DNA of 64,000 nt from Phytophthora hibernalis (lineage: Eukaryota; Oomycota; Peronosporomycetes; Peronosporales; Peronosporaceae), in assembly GCA_012656075.1 (NCBI GenBank), contig JAAKBF010000103.1, forward strand, positions 279,701-343,700, given 5' to 3'. Below, in pieces: positions 32,416-46,604 of the stretch (its first letter is position 1; each line of letters begins with the position of its first letter). Below the pieces are notes generated by a model. The model saw only the letters and a program-made list of their open reading frames with translations, was not told the DNA's origin and did no database searches. A program made the position numbers and the translations under genes.

Positions 32416-33055
32416 AGACACGAACCCAAACCGCAACGCAATCGACGCGCTCTAGGCACACGCACGTACATTCGACCAGCAAGCGACTAAGCAAACAAAC
32501 GAACGAACAGCCAGTCGCCACACACACCGCAGTACAGCTGCACACACAATCAAACGCGGACGCCTCCAAACCACGCATGCAAACCCTCTTCTTCTCAACC
32601 GCTGCTGCCGCTACCCCGAATCGTCATATCGCTGCTCTTCTCCACTCGCGCAGTCCCCGTACACACCCAAGGCACGCGATCCGCGGCGTGGGTCACTGAG
32701 TGGATCATTGGCCACATTGCCCATGCAGGCAGGCTCGAACCCCGCTCAACCAGCGCGGTCCGATCGATGGTTTCGCAGTAGAGACATTCGGCTTTGGAGT
32801 GGGCAAAGCTATCCCCTGACAGGTCGCTACATGTAGCTGCAATATCGGACTGCAGCTTCGATAGATCGTGTTCATCAGTAGGTGGTCAATCGAAGCTGGC
32901 TCTGCTGGTCGGGTGGTATCTGGCTCCTCGACCGGGCAACAAAGTAGATAGGCGAGCGAGCCGAGGGCTGCTGATGACGCCACAGGCAACAATCCAGTGC
33001 TGGAAGGCAAACCGCAAGTGCTAACAAGTGTGGGTAGATTTGTAAAAAGGGAAAG

Positions 33056-33128
33056 TGGACACTGGGGGTATCGATCCCCCTACCTCCCGCATGCGAAGCG
33101 GGCGCTCTACCATTTGAGCTAAGCGCCC
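33056..33128 (-). tRNA. tRNA-Ala(CGC), array copy 21
   Basis: 73 nt, canonical. 5-T terminator. Confidence 0.95.
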
Positions 33129-33768
33129 AGACACGAACCCAAACCGCAACGCAATCGACGCGCTCTAGGCACACGCACGTACATTCGACCAGCAAGCGAC
33201 TAAGCAAACAAACGAACGAACAGCCAGTCGCCACACACACCGCAGTACAGCTGCACACACAATCAAACGCGGACGCCTCCAAACCACGCATGCAAACCCT
33301 CTTCTTCTCAACCGCTGCTGCCGCTACCCCGAATCGTCATATCGCTGCTCTTCTCCACTCGCGCAGTCCCCGTACACACCCAAGGCACGCGATCCGCGGC
33401 GTGGGTCACTGAGTGGATCATTGGCCACATTGCCCATGCAGGCAGGCTCGAACCCCGCTCAACCAGCGCGGTCCGATCGATGGTTTCGCAGTAGAGACAT
33501 TCGGCTTTGGAGTGGGCAAAGCTATCCCCTGACAGGTCGCTACATGTAGCTGCAATATCGGACTGCAGCTTCGATAGATCGTGTTCATCAGTAGGTGGTC
33601 AATCGAAGCTGGCTCTGCTGGTCGGGTGGTATCTGGCTCCTCGACCGGGCAACAAAGTAGATAGGCGAGCGAGCCGAGGGCTGCTGATGACGCCACAGGC
33701 AACAATCCAGTGCTGGAAGGCAAACCGCAAGTGCTAACAAGTGTGGGTAGATTTGTAAAAAGGGAAAG

Positions 33769-33841
33769 TGGACACTGGGGGTATCGATCCCCCTACCTCC
33801 CGCATGCGAAGCGGGCGCTCTACCATTTGAGCTAAGCGCCC
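33769..33841 (-). tRNA. tRNA-Ala(CGC), array copy 22
   Basis: 73 nt, canonical. 5-T terminator. Confidence 0.95.
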
Positions 33842-34481
33842 AGACACGAACCCAAACCGCAACGCAATCGACGCGCTCTAGGCACACGCACGTACATTCG
33901 ACCAGCAAGCGACTAAGCAAACAAACGAACGAACAGCCAGTCGCCACACACACCGCAGTACAGCTGCACACACAATCAAACGCGGACGCCTCCAAACCAC
34001 GCATGCAAACCCTCTTCTTCTCAACCGCTGCTGCCGCTACCCCGAATCGTCATATCGCTGCTCTTCTCCACTCGCGCAGTCCCCGTACACACCCAAGGCA
34101 CGCGATCCGCGGCGTGGGTCACTGAGTGGATCATTGGCCACATTGCCCATGCAGGCAGGCTCGAACCCCGCTCAACCAGCGCGGTCCGATCGATGGTTTC
34201 GCAGTAGAGACATTCGGCTTTGGAGTGGGCAAAGCTATCCCCTGACAGGTCGCTACATGTAGCTGCAATATCGGACTGCAGCTTCGATAGATCGTGTTCA
34301 TCAGTAGGTGGTCAATCGAAGCTGGCTCTGCTGGTCGGGTGGTATCTGGCTCCTCGACCGGGCAACAAAGTAGATAGGCGAGCGAGCCGAGGGCTGCTGA
34401 TGACGCCACAGGCAACAATCCAGTGCTGGAAGGCAAACCGCAAGTGCTAACAAGTGTGGGTAGATTTGTAAAAGGGGAAAG

Positions 34482-34554
34482 TGGACACTGGGGGTATCGA
34501 TCCCCCTACCTCCCGCATGCGAAGCGGGCGCTCTACCATTTGAGCTAAGCGCCC
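34482..34554 (-). tRNA. tRNA-Ala(CGC), array copy 23
   Basis: 73 nt, canonical. 4-T terminator. Confidence 0.95.
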
Positions 34555-35194
34555 AGACACGAACCCAAACCGCAACGCAATCGACGCGCTCTAGGCACAC
34601 GCACGTACATTCGACCAGCAAGCGACTAAGCAAACAAACGAACGAACAGCCAGTCGCCACACACACCGCAGTACAGCTGCACACACAATCAAACGCGGAC
34701 GCCTCCAAACCACGCATGCAAACCCTCTTCTTCTCAACCGCTGCTGCCGCTACCCCGAATCGTCATATCGCTGCTCTTCTCCACTCGCGCAGTCCCCGTA
34801 CACACCCAAGGCACGCGATCCGCGGCGTGGGTCACTGAGTGGATCATTGGCCACATTGCCCATGCAGGCAGGCTCGAACCCCGCTCAACCAGCGCGGTCC
34901 GATCGATGGTTTCGCAGTAGAGACATTCGGCTTTGGAGTGGGCAAAGCTATCCCCTGACAGGTCGCTACATGTAGCTGCAATATCGGACTGCAGCTTCGA
35001 TAGATCGTGTTCATCAGTAGGTGGTCAATCGAAGCTGGCTCTGCTGGTCGGGTGGTATCTGGCTCCTCGACCGGGCAACAAAGTAGATAGGCGAGCGAGC
35101 CGAGGGCTGCTGATGACGCCACAGGCAACAATCCAGTGCTGGAAGGCAAACCGCAAGTGCTAACAAGTGTGGGTAGATTTGTAAAAAGGGAAAG

Positions 35195-35267
35195 TGGACA
35201 CTGGGGGTATCGATCCCCCTACCTCCCGCATGCGAAGCGGGCGCTCTACCATTTGAGCTAAGCGCCC
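35195..35267 (-). tRNA. tRNA-Ala(CGC), array copy 24
   Basis: 73 nt, canonical. 5-T terminator. Confidence 0.95.
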
Positions 35268-35908
35268 AGACACGAACCCAAACCGCAACGCAATCGACGC
35301 GCTCTAGGCACACGCACGTACATTCGACCAGCAAGCGACTAAGCAAACAAACGAACGAACAGCCAGTCGCCACACACACCGCAGTACAGCTGCACACACA
35401 ATCAAACGCGGACGCCTCCAAACCACGCATGCAAACCCTCTTCTTCTCAACCGCTGCTGCCGCTACCCCGAATCGTCATATCGCTGCTCTTCTCCACTCG
35501 CGCAGTCCCCGTACACACCCAAGGCACGCGATCCGCGGCGTGGGTCACTGAGTGGATCATTGGCCACATTGCCCATGCAGGCAGGCTCGAACCCCGCTCA
35601 ACCAGCGCGGTCCGATCGATGGTTTCGCAGTAGAGACATTCGGCTTTGGAGTGGGCAAAGCTATCCCCTGACAGGTCGCTACATGTAGCTGCAATATCGG
35701 ACTGCAGCTTCGATAGATCGTGTTCATCAGTAGGTGGTCAATCGAAGCTGGCTCTGCTGGTCGGGTGGTATCTGGCTCCTCGACCGGGCAACAAAGTAGA
35801 TAGGCGAGCGAGCCGAGGGCTGCTGATGACGCCACAGGCAACAATCCAGTGCTGGAAGGCAAACCGCAAGTGCTAACAAGTGTGGGTAGATTTGTAAAAA
35901 GGGGAAAG

Positions 35909-35981
35909 TGGACACTGGGGGTATCGATCCCCCTACCTCCCGCATGCGAAGCGGGCGCTCTACCATTTGAGCTAAGCGCCC
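35909..35981 (-). tRNA. tRNA-Ala(CGC), array copy 25
   Basis: 73 nt, canonical. 5-T terminator. Confidence 0.95.
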
Positions 35982-36622
35982 AGACACGAACCCAAACCGC
36001 AACGCAATCGACGCGCTCTAGGCACACGCACGTACATTCGACCAGCAAGCGACTAAGCAAACAAACGAACGAACAGCCAGTCGCCACACACACCGCAGTA
36101 CAGCTGCACACACAATCAAACGCGGACGCCTCCAAACCACGCATGCAAACCCTCTTCTTCTCAACCGCTGCTGCCGCTACCCCGAATCGTCATATCGCTG
36201 CTCTTCTCCACTCGCGCAGTCCCCGTACACACCCAAGGCACGCGATCCGCGGCGTGGGTCACTGAGTGGATCATTGGCCACATTGCCCATGCAGGCAGGC
36301 TCGAACCCCGCTCAACCAGCGCGGTCCGATCGATGGTTTCGCAGTAGAGACATTCGGCTTTGGAGTGGGCAAAGCTATCCCCTGACAGGTCGCTACATGT
36401 AGCTGCAATATCGGACTGCAGCTTCGATAGATCGTGTTCATCAGTAGGTGGTCAATCGAAGCTGGCTCTGCTGGTCGGGTGGTATCTGGCTCCTCGACCG
36501 GGCAACAAAGTAGATAGGCGAGCGAGCCGAGGGCTGCTGATGACGCCACAGGCAACAATCCAGTGCTGGAAGGCAAACCGCAAGTGCTAACAAGTGTGGG
36601 TAGATTTGTAAAAAGGGGAAAG

Positions 36623-36695
36623 TGGACACTGGGGGTATCGATCCCCCTACCTCCCGCATGCGAAGCGGGCGCTCTACCATTTGAGCTAAGCGCCC
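36623..36695 (-). tRNA. tRNA-Ala(CGC), array copy 26
   Basis: 73 nt, canonical. 5-T terminator. Confidence 0.95.
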
Positions 36696-37336
36696 AGACA
36701 CGAACCCAAACCGCAACGCAATCGACGCGCTCTAGGCACACGCACGTACATTCGACCAGCAAGCGACTAAGCAAACAAACGAACGAACAGCCAGTCGCCA
36801 CACACACCGCAGTACAGCTGCACACACAATCAAACGCGGACGCCTCCAAACCACGCATGCAAACCCTCTTCTTCTCAACCGCTGCTGCCGCTACCCCGAA
36901 TCGTCATATCGCTGCTCTTCTCCACTCGCGCAGTCCCCGTACACACCCAAGGCACGCGATCCGCGGCGTGGGTCACTGAGTGGATCATTGGCCACATTGC
37001 CCATGCAGGCAGGCTCGAACCCCGCTCAACCAGCGCGGTCCGATCGATGGTTTCGCAGTAGAGACATTCGGCTTTGGAGTGGGCAAAGCTATCCCCTGAC
37101 AGGTCGCTACATGTAGCTGCAATATCGGACTGCAGCTTCGATAGATCGTGTTCATCAGTAGGTGGTCAATCGAAGCTGGCTCTGCTGGTCGGGTGGTATC
37201 TGGCTCCTCGACCGGGCAACAAAGTAGATAGGCGAGCGAGCCGAGGGCTGCTGATGACGCCACAGGCAACAATCCAGTGCTGGAAGGCAAACCGCAAGTG
37301 CTAACAAGTGTGGGTAGATTTGTAAAAAGGGGAAAG

Positions 37337-37408
37337 TGGACACTGGGGGTATCGATCCCCTACCTCCCGCATGCGAAGCGGGCGCTCTACCATTTGAGCT
37401 AAGCGCCC
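37337..37408 (-). tRNA. tRNA-Ala(CGC), array copy 27
   Basis: 72 nt, short T-stem form. 5-T terminator. Confidence 0.85.
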
Positions 37409-38049
37409 AGACACGAACCCAAACCGCAACGCAATCGACGCGCTCTAGGCACACGCACGTACATTCGACCAGCAAGCGACTAAGCAAACAAACGAACGAA
37501 CAGCCAGTCGCCACACACACCGCAGTACAGCTGCACACACAATCAAACGCGGACGCCTCCAAACCACGCATGCAAACCCTCTTCTTCTCAACCGCTGCTG
37601 CCGCTACCCCGAATCGTCATATCGCTGCTCTTCTCCACTCGCGCAGTCCCCGTACACACCCAAGGCACGCGATCCGCGGCGTGGGTCACTGAGTGGATCA
37701 TTGGCCACATTGCCCATGCAGGCAGGCTCGAACCCCGCTCAACCAGCGCGGTCCGATCGATGGTTTCGCAGTAGAGACATTCGGCTTTGGAGTGGGCAAA
37801 GCTATCCCCTGACAGGTCGCTACATGTAGCTGCAATATCGGACTGCAGCTTCGATAGATCGTGTTCATCAGTAGGTGGTCAATCGAAGCTGGCTCTGCTG
37901 GTCGGGTGGTATCTGGCTCCTCGACCGGGCAACAAAGTAGATAGGCGAGCGAGCCGAGGGCTGCTGATGACGCCACAGGCAACAATCCAGTGCTGGAAGG
38001 CAAACCGCAAGTGCTAACAAGTGTGGGTAGATTTGTAAAAAGGGGAAAG

Positions 38050-38122
38050 TGGACACTGGGGGTATCGATCCCCCTACCTCCCGCATGCGAAGCGGGCGCT
38101 CTACCATTTGAGCTAAGCGCCC
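38050..38122 (-). tRNA. tRNA-Ala(CGC), array copy 28
   Basis: 73 nt, canonical. 5-T terminator. Confidence 0.95.
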
Positions 38123-38762
38123 AGACACGAACCCAAACCGCAACGCAATCGACGCGCTCTAGGCACACGCACGTACATTCGACCAGCAAGCGACTAAGCA
38201 AACAAACGAACGAACAGCCAGTCGCCACACACACCGCAGTACAGCTGCACACACAATCAAACGCGGACGCCTCCAAACCACGCATGCAAACCCTCTTCTT
38301 CTCAACCGCTGCTGCCGCTACCCCGAATCGTCATATCGCTGCTCTTCTCCACTCGCGCAGTCCCCGTACACACCCAAGGCACGCGATCCGCGGCGTGGGT
38401 CACTGAGTGGATCATTGGCCACATTGCCCATGCAGGCAGGCTCGAACCCCGCTCAACCAGCGCGGTCCGATCGATGGTTTCGCAGTAGAGACATTCGGCT
38501 TTGGAGTGGGCAAAGCTATCCCCTGACAGGTCGCTACATGTAGCTGCAATATCGGACTGCAGCTTCGATAGATCGTGTTCATCAGTAGGTGGTCAATCGA
38601 AGCTGGCTCTGCTGGTCGGGTGGTATCTGGCTCCTCGACCGGGCAACAAAGTAGATAGGCGAGCGAGCCGAGGGCTGCTGATGACGCCACAGGCAACAAT
38701 CCAGTGCTGGAAGGCAAACCGCAAGTGCTAACAAGTGTGGGTAGATTTGTAAAAAGGGAAAG

Positions 38763-38834
38763 TGGACACTGGGGGTATCGATCCCCTACCTCCCGCATGC
38801 GAAGCGGGCGCTCTACCATTTGAGCTAAGCGCCC
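38763..38834 (-). tRNA. tRNA-Ala(CGC), array copy 29
   Basis: 72 nt, short T-stem form. 5-T terminator. Confidence 0.85.
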
Positions 38835-39475
38835 AGACACGAACCCAAACCGCAACGCAATCGACGCGCTCTAGGCACACGCACGTACATTCGACCAGCA
38901 AGCGACTAAGCAAACAAACGAACGAACAGCCAGTCGCCACACACACCGCAGTACAGCTGCACACACAATCAAACGCGGACGCCTCCAAACCACGCATGCA
39001 AACCCTCTTCTTCTCAACCGCTGCTGCCGCTACCCCGAATCGTCATATCGCTGCTCTTCTCCACTCGCGCAGTCCCCGTACACACCCAAGGCACGCGATC
39101 CGCGGCGTGGGTCACTGAGTGGATCATTGGCCACATTGCCCATGCAGGCAGGCTCGAACCCCGCTCAACCAGCGCGGTCCGATCGATGGTTTCGCAGTAG
39201 AGACATTCGGCTTTGGAGTGGGCAAAGCTATCCCCTGACAGGTCGCTACATGTAGCTGCAATATCGGACTGCAGCTTCGATAGATCGTGTTCATCAGTAG
39301 GTGGTCAATCGAAGCTGGCTCTGCTGGTCGGGTGGTATCTGGCTCCTCGACCGGGCAACAAAGTAGATAGGCGAGCGAGCCGAGGGCTGCTGATGACGCC
39401 ACAGGCAACAATCCAGTGCTGGAAGGCAAACCGCAAGTGCTAACAAGTGTGGGTAGATTTGTAAAAAGGGGAAAG

Positions 39476-39548
39476 TGGACACTGGGGGTATCGATCCCCC
39501 TACCTCCCGCATGCGAAGCGGGCGCTCTACCATTTGAGCTAAGCGCCC
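39476..39548 (-). tRNA. tRNA-Ala(CGC), array copy 30
   Basis: 73 nt, canonical. 5-T terminator. Last full-length copy before a run of 29 short-form copies. Confidence 0.95.
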
Positions 39549-40189
39549 AGACACGAACCCAAACCGCAACGCAATCGACGCGCTCTAGGCACACGCACGT
39601 ACATTCGACCAGCAAGCGACTAAGCAAACAAACGAACGAACAGCCAGTCGCCACACACACCGCAGTACAGCTGCACACACAATCAAACGCGGACGCCTCC
39701 AAACCACGCATGCAAACCCTCTTCTTCTCAACCGCTGCTGCCGCTACCCCGAATCGTCATATCGCTGCTCTTCTCCACTCGCGCAGTCCCCGTACACACC
39801 CAAGGCACGCGATCCGCGGCGTGGGTCACTGAGTGGATCATTGGCCACATTGCCCATGCAGGCAGGCTCGAACCCCGCTCAACCAGCGCGGTCCGATCGA
39901 TGGTTTCGCAGTAGAGACATTCGGCTTTGGAGTGGGCAAAGCTATCCCCTGACAGGTCGCTACATGTAGCTGCAATATCGGACTGCAGCTTCGATAGATC
40001 GTGTTCATCAGTAGGTGGTCAATCGAAGCTGGCTCTGCTGGTCGGGTGGTATCTGGCTCCTCGACCGGGCAACAAAGTAGATAGGCGAGCGAGCCGAGGG
40101 CTGCTGATGACGCCACAGGCAACAATCCAGTGCTGGAAGGCAAACCGCAAGTGCTAACAAGTGTGGGTAGATTTGTAAAAAGGGGAAAG

Positions 40190-40261
40190 TGGACACTGGG
40201 GGTATCGATCCCCTACCTCCCGCATGCGAAGCGGGCGCTCTACCATTTGAGCTAAGCGCCC
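40190..40261 (-). tRNA. tRNA-Ala(CGC), array copy 31
   Basis: 72 nt, short T-stem form. 5-T terminator. First of the uniform short-form block. Confidence 0.85.
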
Positions 40262-40902
40262 AGACACGAACCCAAACCGCAACGCAATCGACGCGCTCTA
40301 GGCACACGCACGTACATTCGACCAGCAAGCGACTAAGCAAACAAACGAACGAACAGCCAGTCGCCACACACACCGCAGTACAGCTGCACACACAATCAAA
40401 CGCGGACGCCTCCAAACCACGCATGCAAACCCTCTTCTTCTCAACCGCTGCTGCCGCTACCCCGAATCGTCATATCGCTGCTCTTCTCCACTCGCGCAGT
40501 CCCCGTACACACCCAAGGCACGCGATCCGCGGCGTGGGTCACTGAGTGGATCATTGGCCACATTGCCCATGCAGGCAGGCTCGAACCCCGCTCAACCAGC
40601 GCGGTCCGATCGATGGTTTCGCAGTAGAGACATTCGGCTTTGGAGTGGGCAAAGCTATCCCCTGACAGGTCGCTACATGTAGCTGCAATATCGGACTGCA
40701 GCTTCGATAGATCGTGTTCATCAGTAGGTGGTCAATCGAAGCTGGCTCTGCTGGTCGGGTGGTATCTGGCTCCTCGACCGGGCAACAAAGTAGATAGGCG
40801 AGCGAGCCGAGGGCTGCTGATGACGCCACAGGCAACAATCCAGTGCTGGAAGGCAAACCGCAAGTGCTAACAAGTGTGGGTAGATTTGTAAAAAGGGGAA
40901 AG

Positions 40903-40974
40903 TGGACACTGGGGGTATCGATCCCCTACCTCCCGCATGCGAAGCGGGCGCTCTACCATTTGAGCTAAGCGCCC
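40903..40974 (-). tRNA. tRNA-Ala(CGC), array copy 32
   Basis: 72 nt, short T-stem form. 5-T terminator. Confidence 0.85.
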
Positions 40975-41615
40975 AGACACGAACCCAAACCGCAACGCAA
41001 TCGACGCGCTCTAGGCACACGCACGTACATTCGACCAGCAAGCGACTAAGCAAACAAACGAACGAACAGCCAGTCGCCACACACACCGCAGTACAGCTGC
41101 ACACACAATCAAACGCGGACGCCTCCAAACCACGCATGCAAACCCTCTTCTTCTCAACCGCTGCTGCCGCTACCCCGAATCGTCATATCGCTGCTCTTCT
41201 CCACTCGCGCAGTCCCCGTACACACCCAAGGCACGCGATCCGCGGCGTGGGTCACTGAGTGGATCATTGGCCACATTGCCCATGCAGGCAGGCTCGAACC
41301 CCGCTCAACCAGCGCGGTCCGATCGATGGTTTCGCAGTAGAGACATTCGGCTTTGGAGTGGGCAAAGCTATCCCCTGACAGGTCGCTACATGTAGCTGCA
41401 ATATCGGACTGCAGCTTCGATAGATCGTGTTCATCAGTAGGTGGTCAATCGAAGCTGGCTCTGCTGGTCGGGTGGTATCTGGCTCCTCGACCGGGCAACA
41501 AAGTAGATAGGCGAGCGAGCCGAGGGCTGCTGATGACGCCACAGGCAACAATCCAGTGCTGGAAGGCAAACCGCAAGTGCTAACAAGTGTGGGTAGATTT
41601 GTAAAAAGGGGAAAG

Positions 41616-41687
41616 TGGACACTGGGGGTATCGATCCCCTACCTCCCGCATGCGAAGCGGGCGCTCTACCATTTGAGCTAAGCGCCC
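41616..41687 (-). tRNA. tRNA-Ala(CGC), array copy 33
   Basis: 72 nt, short T-stem form. 5-T terminator. Confidence 0.85.
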
Positions 41688-42327
41688 AGACACGAACCCA
41701 AACCGCAACGCAATCGACGCGCTCTAGGCACACGCACGTACATTCGACCAGCAAGCGACTAAGCAAACAAACGAACGAACAGCCAGTCGCCACACACACC
41801 GCAGTACAGCTGCACACACAATCAAACGCGGACGCCTCCAAACCACGCATGCAAACCCTCTTCTTCTCAACCGCTGCTGCCGCTACCCCGAATCGTCATA
41901 TCGCTGCTCTTCTCCACTCGCGCAGTCCCCGTACACACCCAAGGCACGCGATCCGCGGCGTGGGTCACTGAGTGGATCATTGGCCACATTGCCCATGCAG
42001 GCAGGCTCGAACCCCGCTCAACCAGCGCGGTCCGATCGATGGTTTCGCAGTAGAGACATTCGGCTTTGGAGTGGGCAAAGCTATCCCCTGACAGGTCGCT
42101 ACATGTAGCTGCAATATCGGACTGCAGCTTCGATAGATCGTGTTCATCAGTAGGTGGTCAATCGAAGCTGGCTCTGCTGGTCGGGTGGTATCTGGCTCCT
42201 CGACCGGGCAACAAAGTAGATAGGCGAGCGAGCCGAGGGCTGCTGATGACGCCACAGGCAACAATCCAGTGCTGGAAGGCAAACCGCAAGTGCTAACAAG
42301 TGTGGGTAGATTTGTAAAAAGGGAAAG

Positions 42328-42399
42328 TGGACACTGGGGGTATCGATCCCCTACCTCCCGCATGCGAAGCGGGCGCTCTACCATTTGAGCTAAGCGCCC
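42328..42399 (-). tRNA. tRNA-Ala(CGC), array copy 34
   Basis: 72 nt, short T-stem form. 5-T terminator followed by three rather than four C. Confidence 0.85.
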
Positions 42400-43040
42400 A
42401 GACACGAACCCAAACCGCAACGCAATCGACGCGCTCTAGGCACACGCACGTACATTCGACCAGCAAGCGACTAAGCAAACAAACGAACGAACAGCCAGTC
42501 GCCACACACACCGCAGTACAGCTGCACACACAATCAAACGCGGACGCCTCCAAACCACGCATGCAAACCCTCTTCTTCTCAACCGCTGCTGCCGCTACCC
42601 CGAATCGTCATATCGCTGCTCTTCTCCACTCGCGCAGTCCCCGTACACACCCAAGGCACGCGATCCGCGGCGTGGGTCACTGAGTGGATCATTGGCCACA
42701 TTGCCCATGCAGGCAGGCTCGAACCCCGCTCAACCAGCGCGGTCCGATCGATGGTTTCGCAGTAGAGACATTCGGCTTTGGAGTGGGCAAAGCTATCCCC
42801 TGACAGGTCGCTACATGTAGCTGCAATATCGGACTGCAGCTTCGATAGATCGTGTTCATCAGTAGGTGGTCAATCGAAGCTGGCTCTGCTGGTCGGGTGG
42901 TATCTGGCTCCTCGACCGGGCAACAAAGTAGATAGGCGAGCGAGCCGAGGGCTGCTGATGACGCCACAGGCAACAATCCAGTGCTGGAAGGCAAACCGCA
43001 AGTGCTAACAAGTGTGGGTAGATTTGTAAAAAGGGGAAAG

Positions 43041-43112
43041 TGGACACTGGGGGTATCGATCCCCTACCTCCCGCATGCGAAGCGGGCGCTCTACCATTTG
43101 AGCTAAGCGCCC
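43041..43112 (-). tRNA. tRNA-Ala(CGC), array copy 35
   Basis: 72 nt, short T-stem form. 5-T terminator. Confidence 0.85.
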
Positions 43113-43753
43113 AGACACGAACCCAAACCGCAACGCAATCGACGCGCTCTAGGCACACGCACGTACATTCGACCAGCAAGCGACTAAGCAAACAAACGAA
43201 CGAACAGCCAGTCGCCACACACACCGCAGTACAGCTGCACACACAATCAAACGCGGACGCCTCCAAACCACGCATGCAAACCCTCTTCTTCTCAACCGCT
43301 GCTGCCGCTACCCCGAATCGTCATATCGCTGCTCTTCTCCACTCGCGCAGTCCCCGTACACACCCAAGGCACGCGATCCGCGGCGTGGGTCACTGAGTGG
43401 ATCATTGGCCACATTGCCCATGCAGGCAGGCTCGAACCCCGCTCAACCAGCGCGGTCCGATCGATGGTTTCGCAGTAGAGACATTCGGCTTTGGAGTGGG
43501 CAAAGCTATCCCCTGACAGGTCGCTACATGTAGCTGCAATATCGGACTGCAGCTTCGATAGATCGTGTTCATCAGTAGGTGGTCAATCGAAGCTGGCTCT
43601 GCTGGTCGGGTGGTATCTGGCTCCTCGACCGGGCAACAAAGTAGATAGGCGAGCGAGCCGAGGGCTGCTGATGACGCCACAGGCAACAATCCAGTGCTGG
43701 AAGGCAAACCGCAAGTGCTAACAAGTGTGGGTAGATTTGTAAAAAGGGGAAAG

Positions 43754-43825
43754 TGGACACTGGGGGTATCGATCCCCTACCTCCCGCATGCGAAGCGGGC
43801 GCTCTACCATTTGAGCTAAGCGCCC
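43754..43825 (-). tRNA. tRNA-Ala(CGC), array copy 36
   Basis: 72 nt, short T-stem form. 5-T terminator. Confidence 0.85.
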
Positions 43826-44466
43826 AGACACGAACCCAAACCGCAACGCAATCGACGCGCTCTAGGCACACGCACGTACATTCGACCAGCAAGCGACTAA
43901 GCAAACAAACGAACGAACAGCCAGTCGCCACACACACCGCAGTACAGCTGCACACACAATCAAACGCGGACGCCTCCAAACCACGCATGCAAACCCTCTT
44001 CTTCTCAACCGCTGCTGCCGCTACCCCGAATCGTCATATCGCTGCTCTTCTCCACTCGCGCAGTCCCCGTACACACCCAAGGCACGCGATCCGCGGCGTG
44101 GGTCACTGAGTGGATCATTGGCCACATTGCCCATGCAGGCAGGCTCGAACCCCGCTCAACCAGCGCGGTCCGATCGATGGTTTCGCAGTAGAGACATTCG
44201 GCTTTGGAGTGGGCAAAGCTATCCCCTGACAGGTCGCTACATGTAGCTGCAATATCGGACTGCAGCTTCGATAGATCGTGTTCATCAGTAGGTGGTCAAT
44301 CGAAGCTGGCTCTGCTGGTCGGGTGGTATCTGGCTCCTCGACCGGGCAACAAAGTAGATAGGCGAGCGAGCCGAGGGCTGCTGATGACGCCACAGGCAAC
44401 AATCCAGTGCTGGAAGGCAAACCGCAAGTGCTAACAAGTGTGGGTAGATTTGTAAAAAGGGGAAAG

Positions 44467-44538
44467 TGGACACTGGGGGTATCGATCCCCTACCTCCCGC
44501 ATGCGAAGCGGGCGCTCTACCATTTGAGCTAAGCGCCC
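44467..44538 (-). tRNA. tRNA-Ala(CGC), array copy 37
   Basis: 72 nt, short T-stem form. 5-T terminator. Confidence 0.85.
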
Positions 44539-45178
44539 AGACACGAACCCAAACCGCAACGCAATCGACGCGCTCTAGGCACACGCACGTACATTCGACC
44601 AGCAAGCGACTAAGCAAACAAACGAACGAACAGCCAGTCGCCACACACACCGCAGTACAGCTGCACACACAATCAAACGCGGACGCCTCCAAACCACGCA
44701 TGCAAACCCTCTTCTTCTCAACCGCTGCTGCCGCTACCCCGAATCGTCATATCGCTGCTCTTCTCCACTCGCGCAGTCCCCGTACACACCCAAGGCACGC
44801 GATCCGCGGCGTGGGTCACTGAGTGGATCATTGGCCACATTGCCCATGCAGGCAGGCTCGAACCCCGCTCAACCAGCGCGGTCCGATCGATGGTTTCGCA
44901 GTAGAGACATTCGGCTTTGGAGTGGGCAAAGCTATCCCTGACAGGTCGCTACATGTAGCTGCAATATCGGACTGCAGCTTCGATAGATCGTGTTCATCAG
45001 TAGGTGGTCAATCGAAGCTGGCTCTGCTGGTCGGGTGGTATCTGGCTCCTCGACCGGGCAACAAAGTAGATAGGCGAGCGAGCCGAGGGCTGCTGATGAC
45101 GCCACAGGCAACAATCCAGTGCTGGAAGGCAAACCGCAAGTGCTAACAAGTGTGGGTAGATTTGTAAAAAGGGGAAAG

Positions 45179-45250
45179 TGGACACTGGGGGTATCGATCC
45201 CCTACCTCCCGCATGCGAAGCGGGCGCTCTACCATTTGAGCTAAGCGCCC
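45179..45250 (-). tRNA. tRNA-Ala(CGC), array copy 38
   Basis: 72 nt, short T-stem form. 5-T terminator. Confidence 0.85.
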
Positions 45251-45891
45251 AGACACGAACCCAAACCGCAACGCAATCGACGCGCTCTAGGCACACGCAC
45301 GTACATTCGACCAGCAAGCGACTAAGCAAACAAACGAACGAACAGCCAGTCGCCACACACACCGCAGTACAGCTGCACACACAATCAAACGCGGACGCCT
45401 CCAAACCACGCATGCAAACCCTCTTCTTCTCAACCGCTGCTGCCGCTACCCCGAATCGTCATATCGCTGCTCTTCTCCACTCGCGCAGTCCCCGTACACA
45501 CCCAAGGCACGCGATCCGCGGCGTGGGTCACTGAGTGGATCATTGGCCACATTGCCCATGCAGGCAGGCTCGAACCCCGCTCAACCAGCGCGGTCCGATC
45601 GATGGTTTCGCAGTAGAGACATTCGGCTTTGGAGTGGGCAAAGCTATCCCCTGACAGGTCGCTACATGTAGCTGCAATATCGGACTGCAGCTTCGATAGA
45701 TCGTGTTCATCAGTAGGTGGTCAATCGAAGCTGGCTCTGCTGGTCGGGTGGTATCTGGCTCCTCGACCGGGCAACAAAGTAGATAGGCGAGCGAGCCGAG
45801 GGCTGCTGATGACGCCACAGGCAACAATCCAGTGCTGGAAGGCAAACCGCAAGTGCTAACAAGTGTGGGTAGATTTGTAAAAAGGGGAAAG

Positions 45892-45963
45892 TGGACACTG
45901 GGGGTATCGATCCCCTACCTCCCGCATGCGAAGCGGGCGCTCTACCATTTGAGCTAAGCGCCC
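45892..45963 (-). tRNA. tRNA-Ala(CGC), array copy 39
   Basis: 72 nt, short T-stem form. 5-T terminator. Confidence 0.85.
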
Positions 45964-46604
45964 AGACACGAACCCAAACCGCAACGCAATCGACGCGCTC
46001 TAGGCACACGCACGTACATTCGACCAGCAAGCGACTAAGCAAACAAACGAACGAACAGCCAGTCGCCACACACACCGCAGTACAGCTGCACACACAATCA
46101 AACGCGGACGCCTCCAAACCACGCATGCAAACCCTCTTCTTCTCAACCGCTGCTGCCGCTACCCCGAATCGTCATATCGCTGCTCTTCTCCACTCGCGCA
46201 GTCCCCGTACACACCCAAGGCACGCGATCCGCGGCGTGGGTCACTGAGTGGATCATTGGCCACATTGCCCATGCAGGCAGGCTCGAACCCCGCTCAACCA
46301 GCGCGGTCCGATCGATGGTTTCGCAGTAGAGACATTCGGCTTTGGAGTGGGCAAAGCTATCCCCTGACAGGTCGCTACATGTAGCTGCAATATCGGACTG
46401 CAGCTTCGATAGATCGTGTTCATCAGTAGGTGGTCAATCGAAGCTGGCTCTGCTGGTCGGGTGGTATCTGGCTCCTCGACCGGGCAACAAAGTAGATAGG
46501 CGAGCGAGCCGAGGGCTGCTGATGACGCCACAGGCAACAATCCAGTGCTGGAAGGCAAACCGCAAGTGCTAACAAGTGTGGGTAGATTTGTAAAAAGGGG
46601 AAAG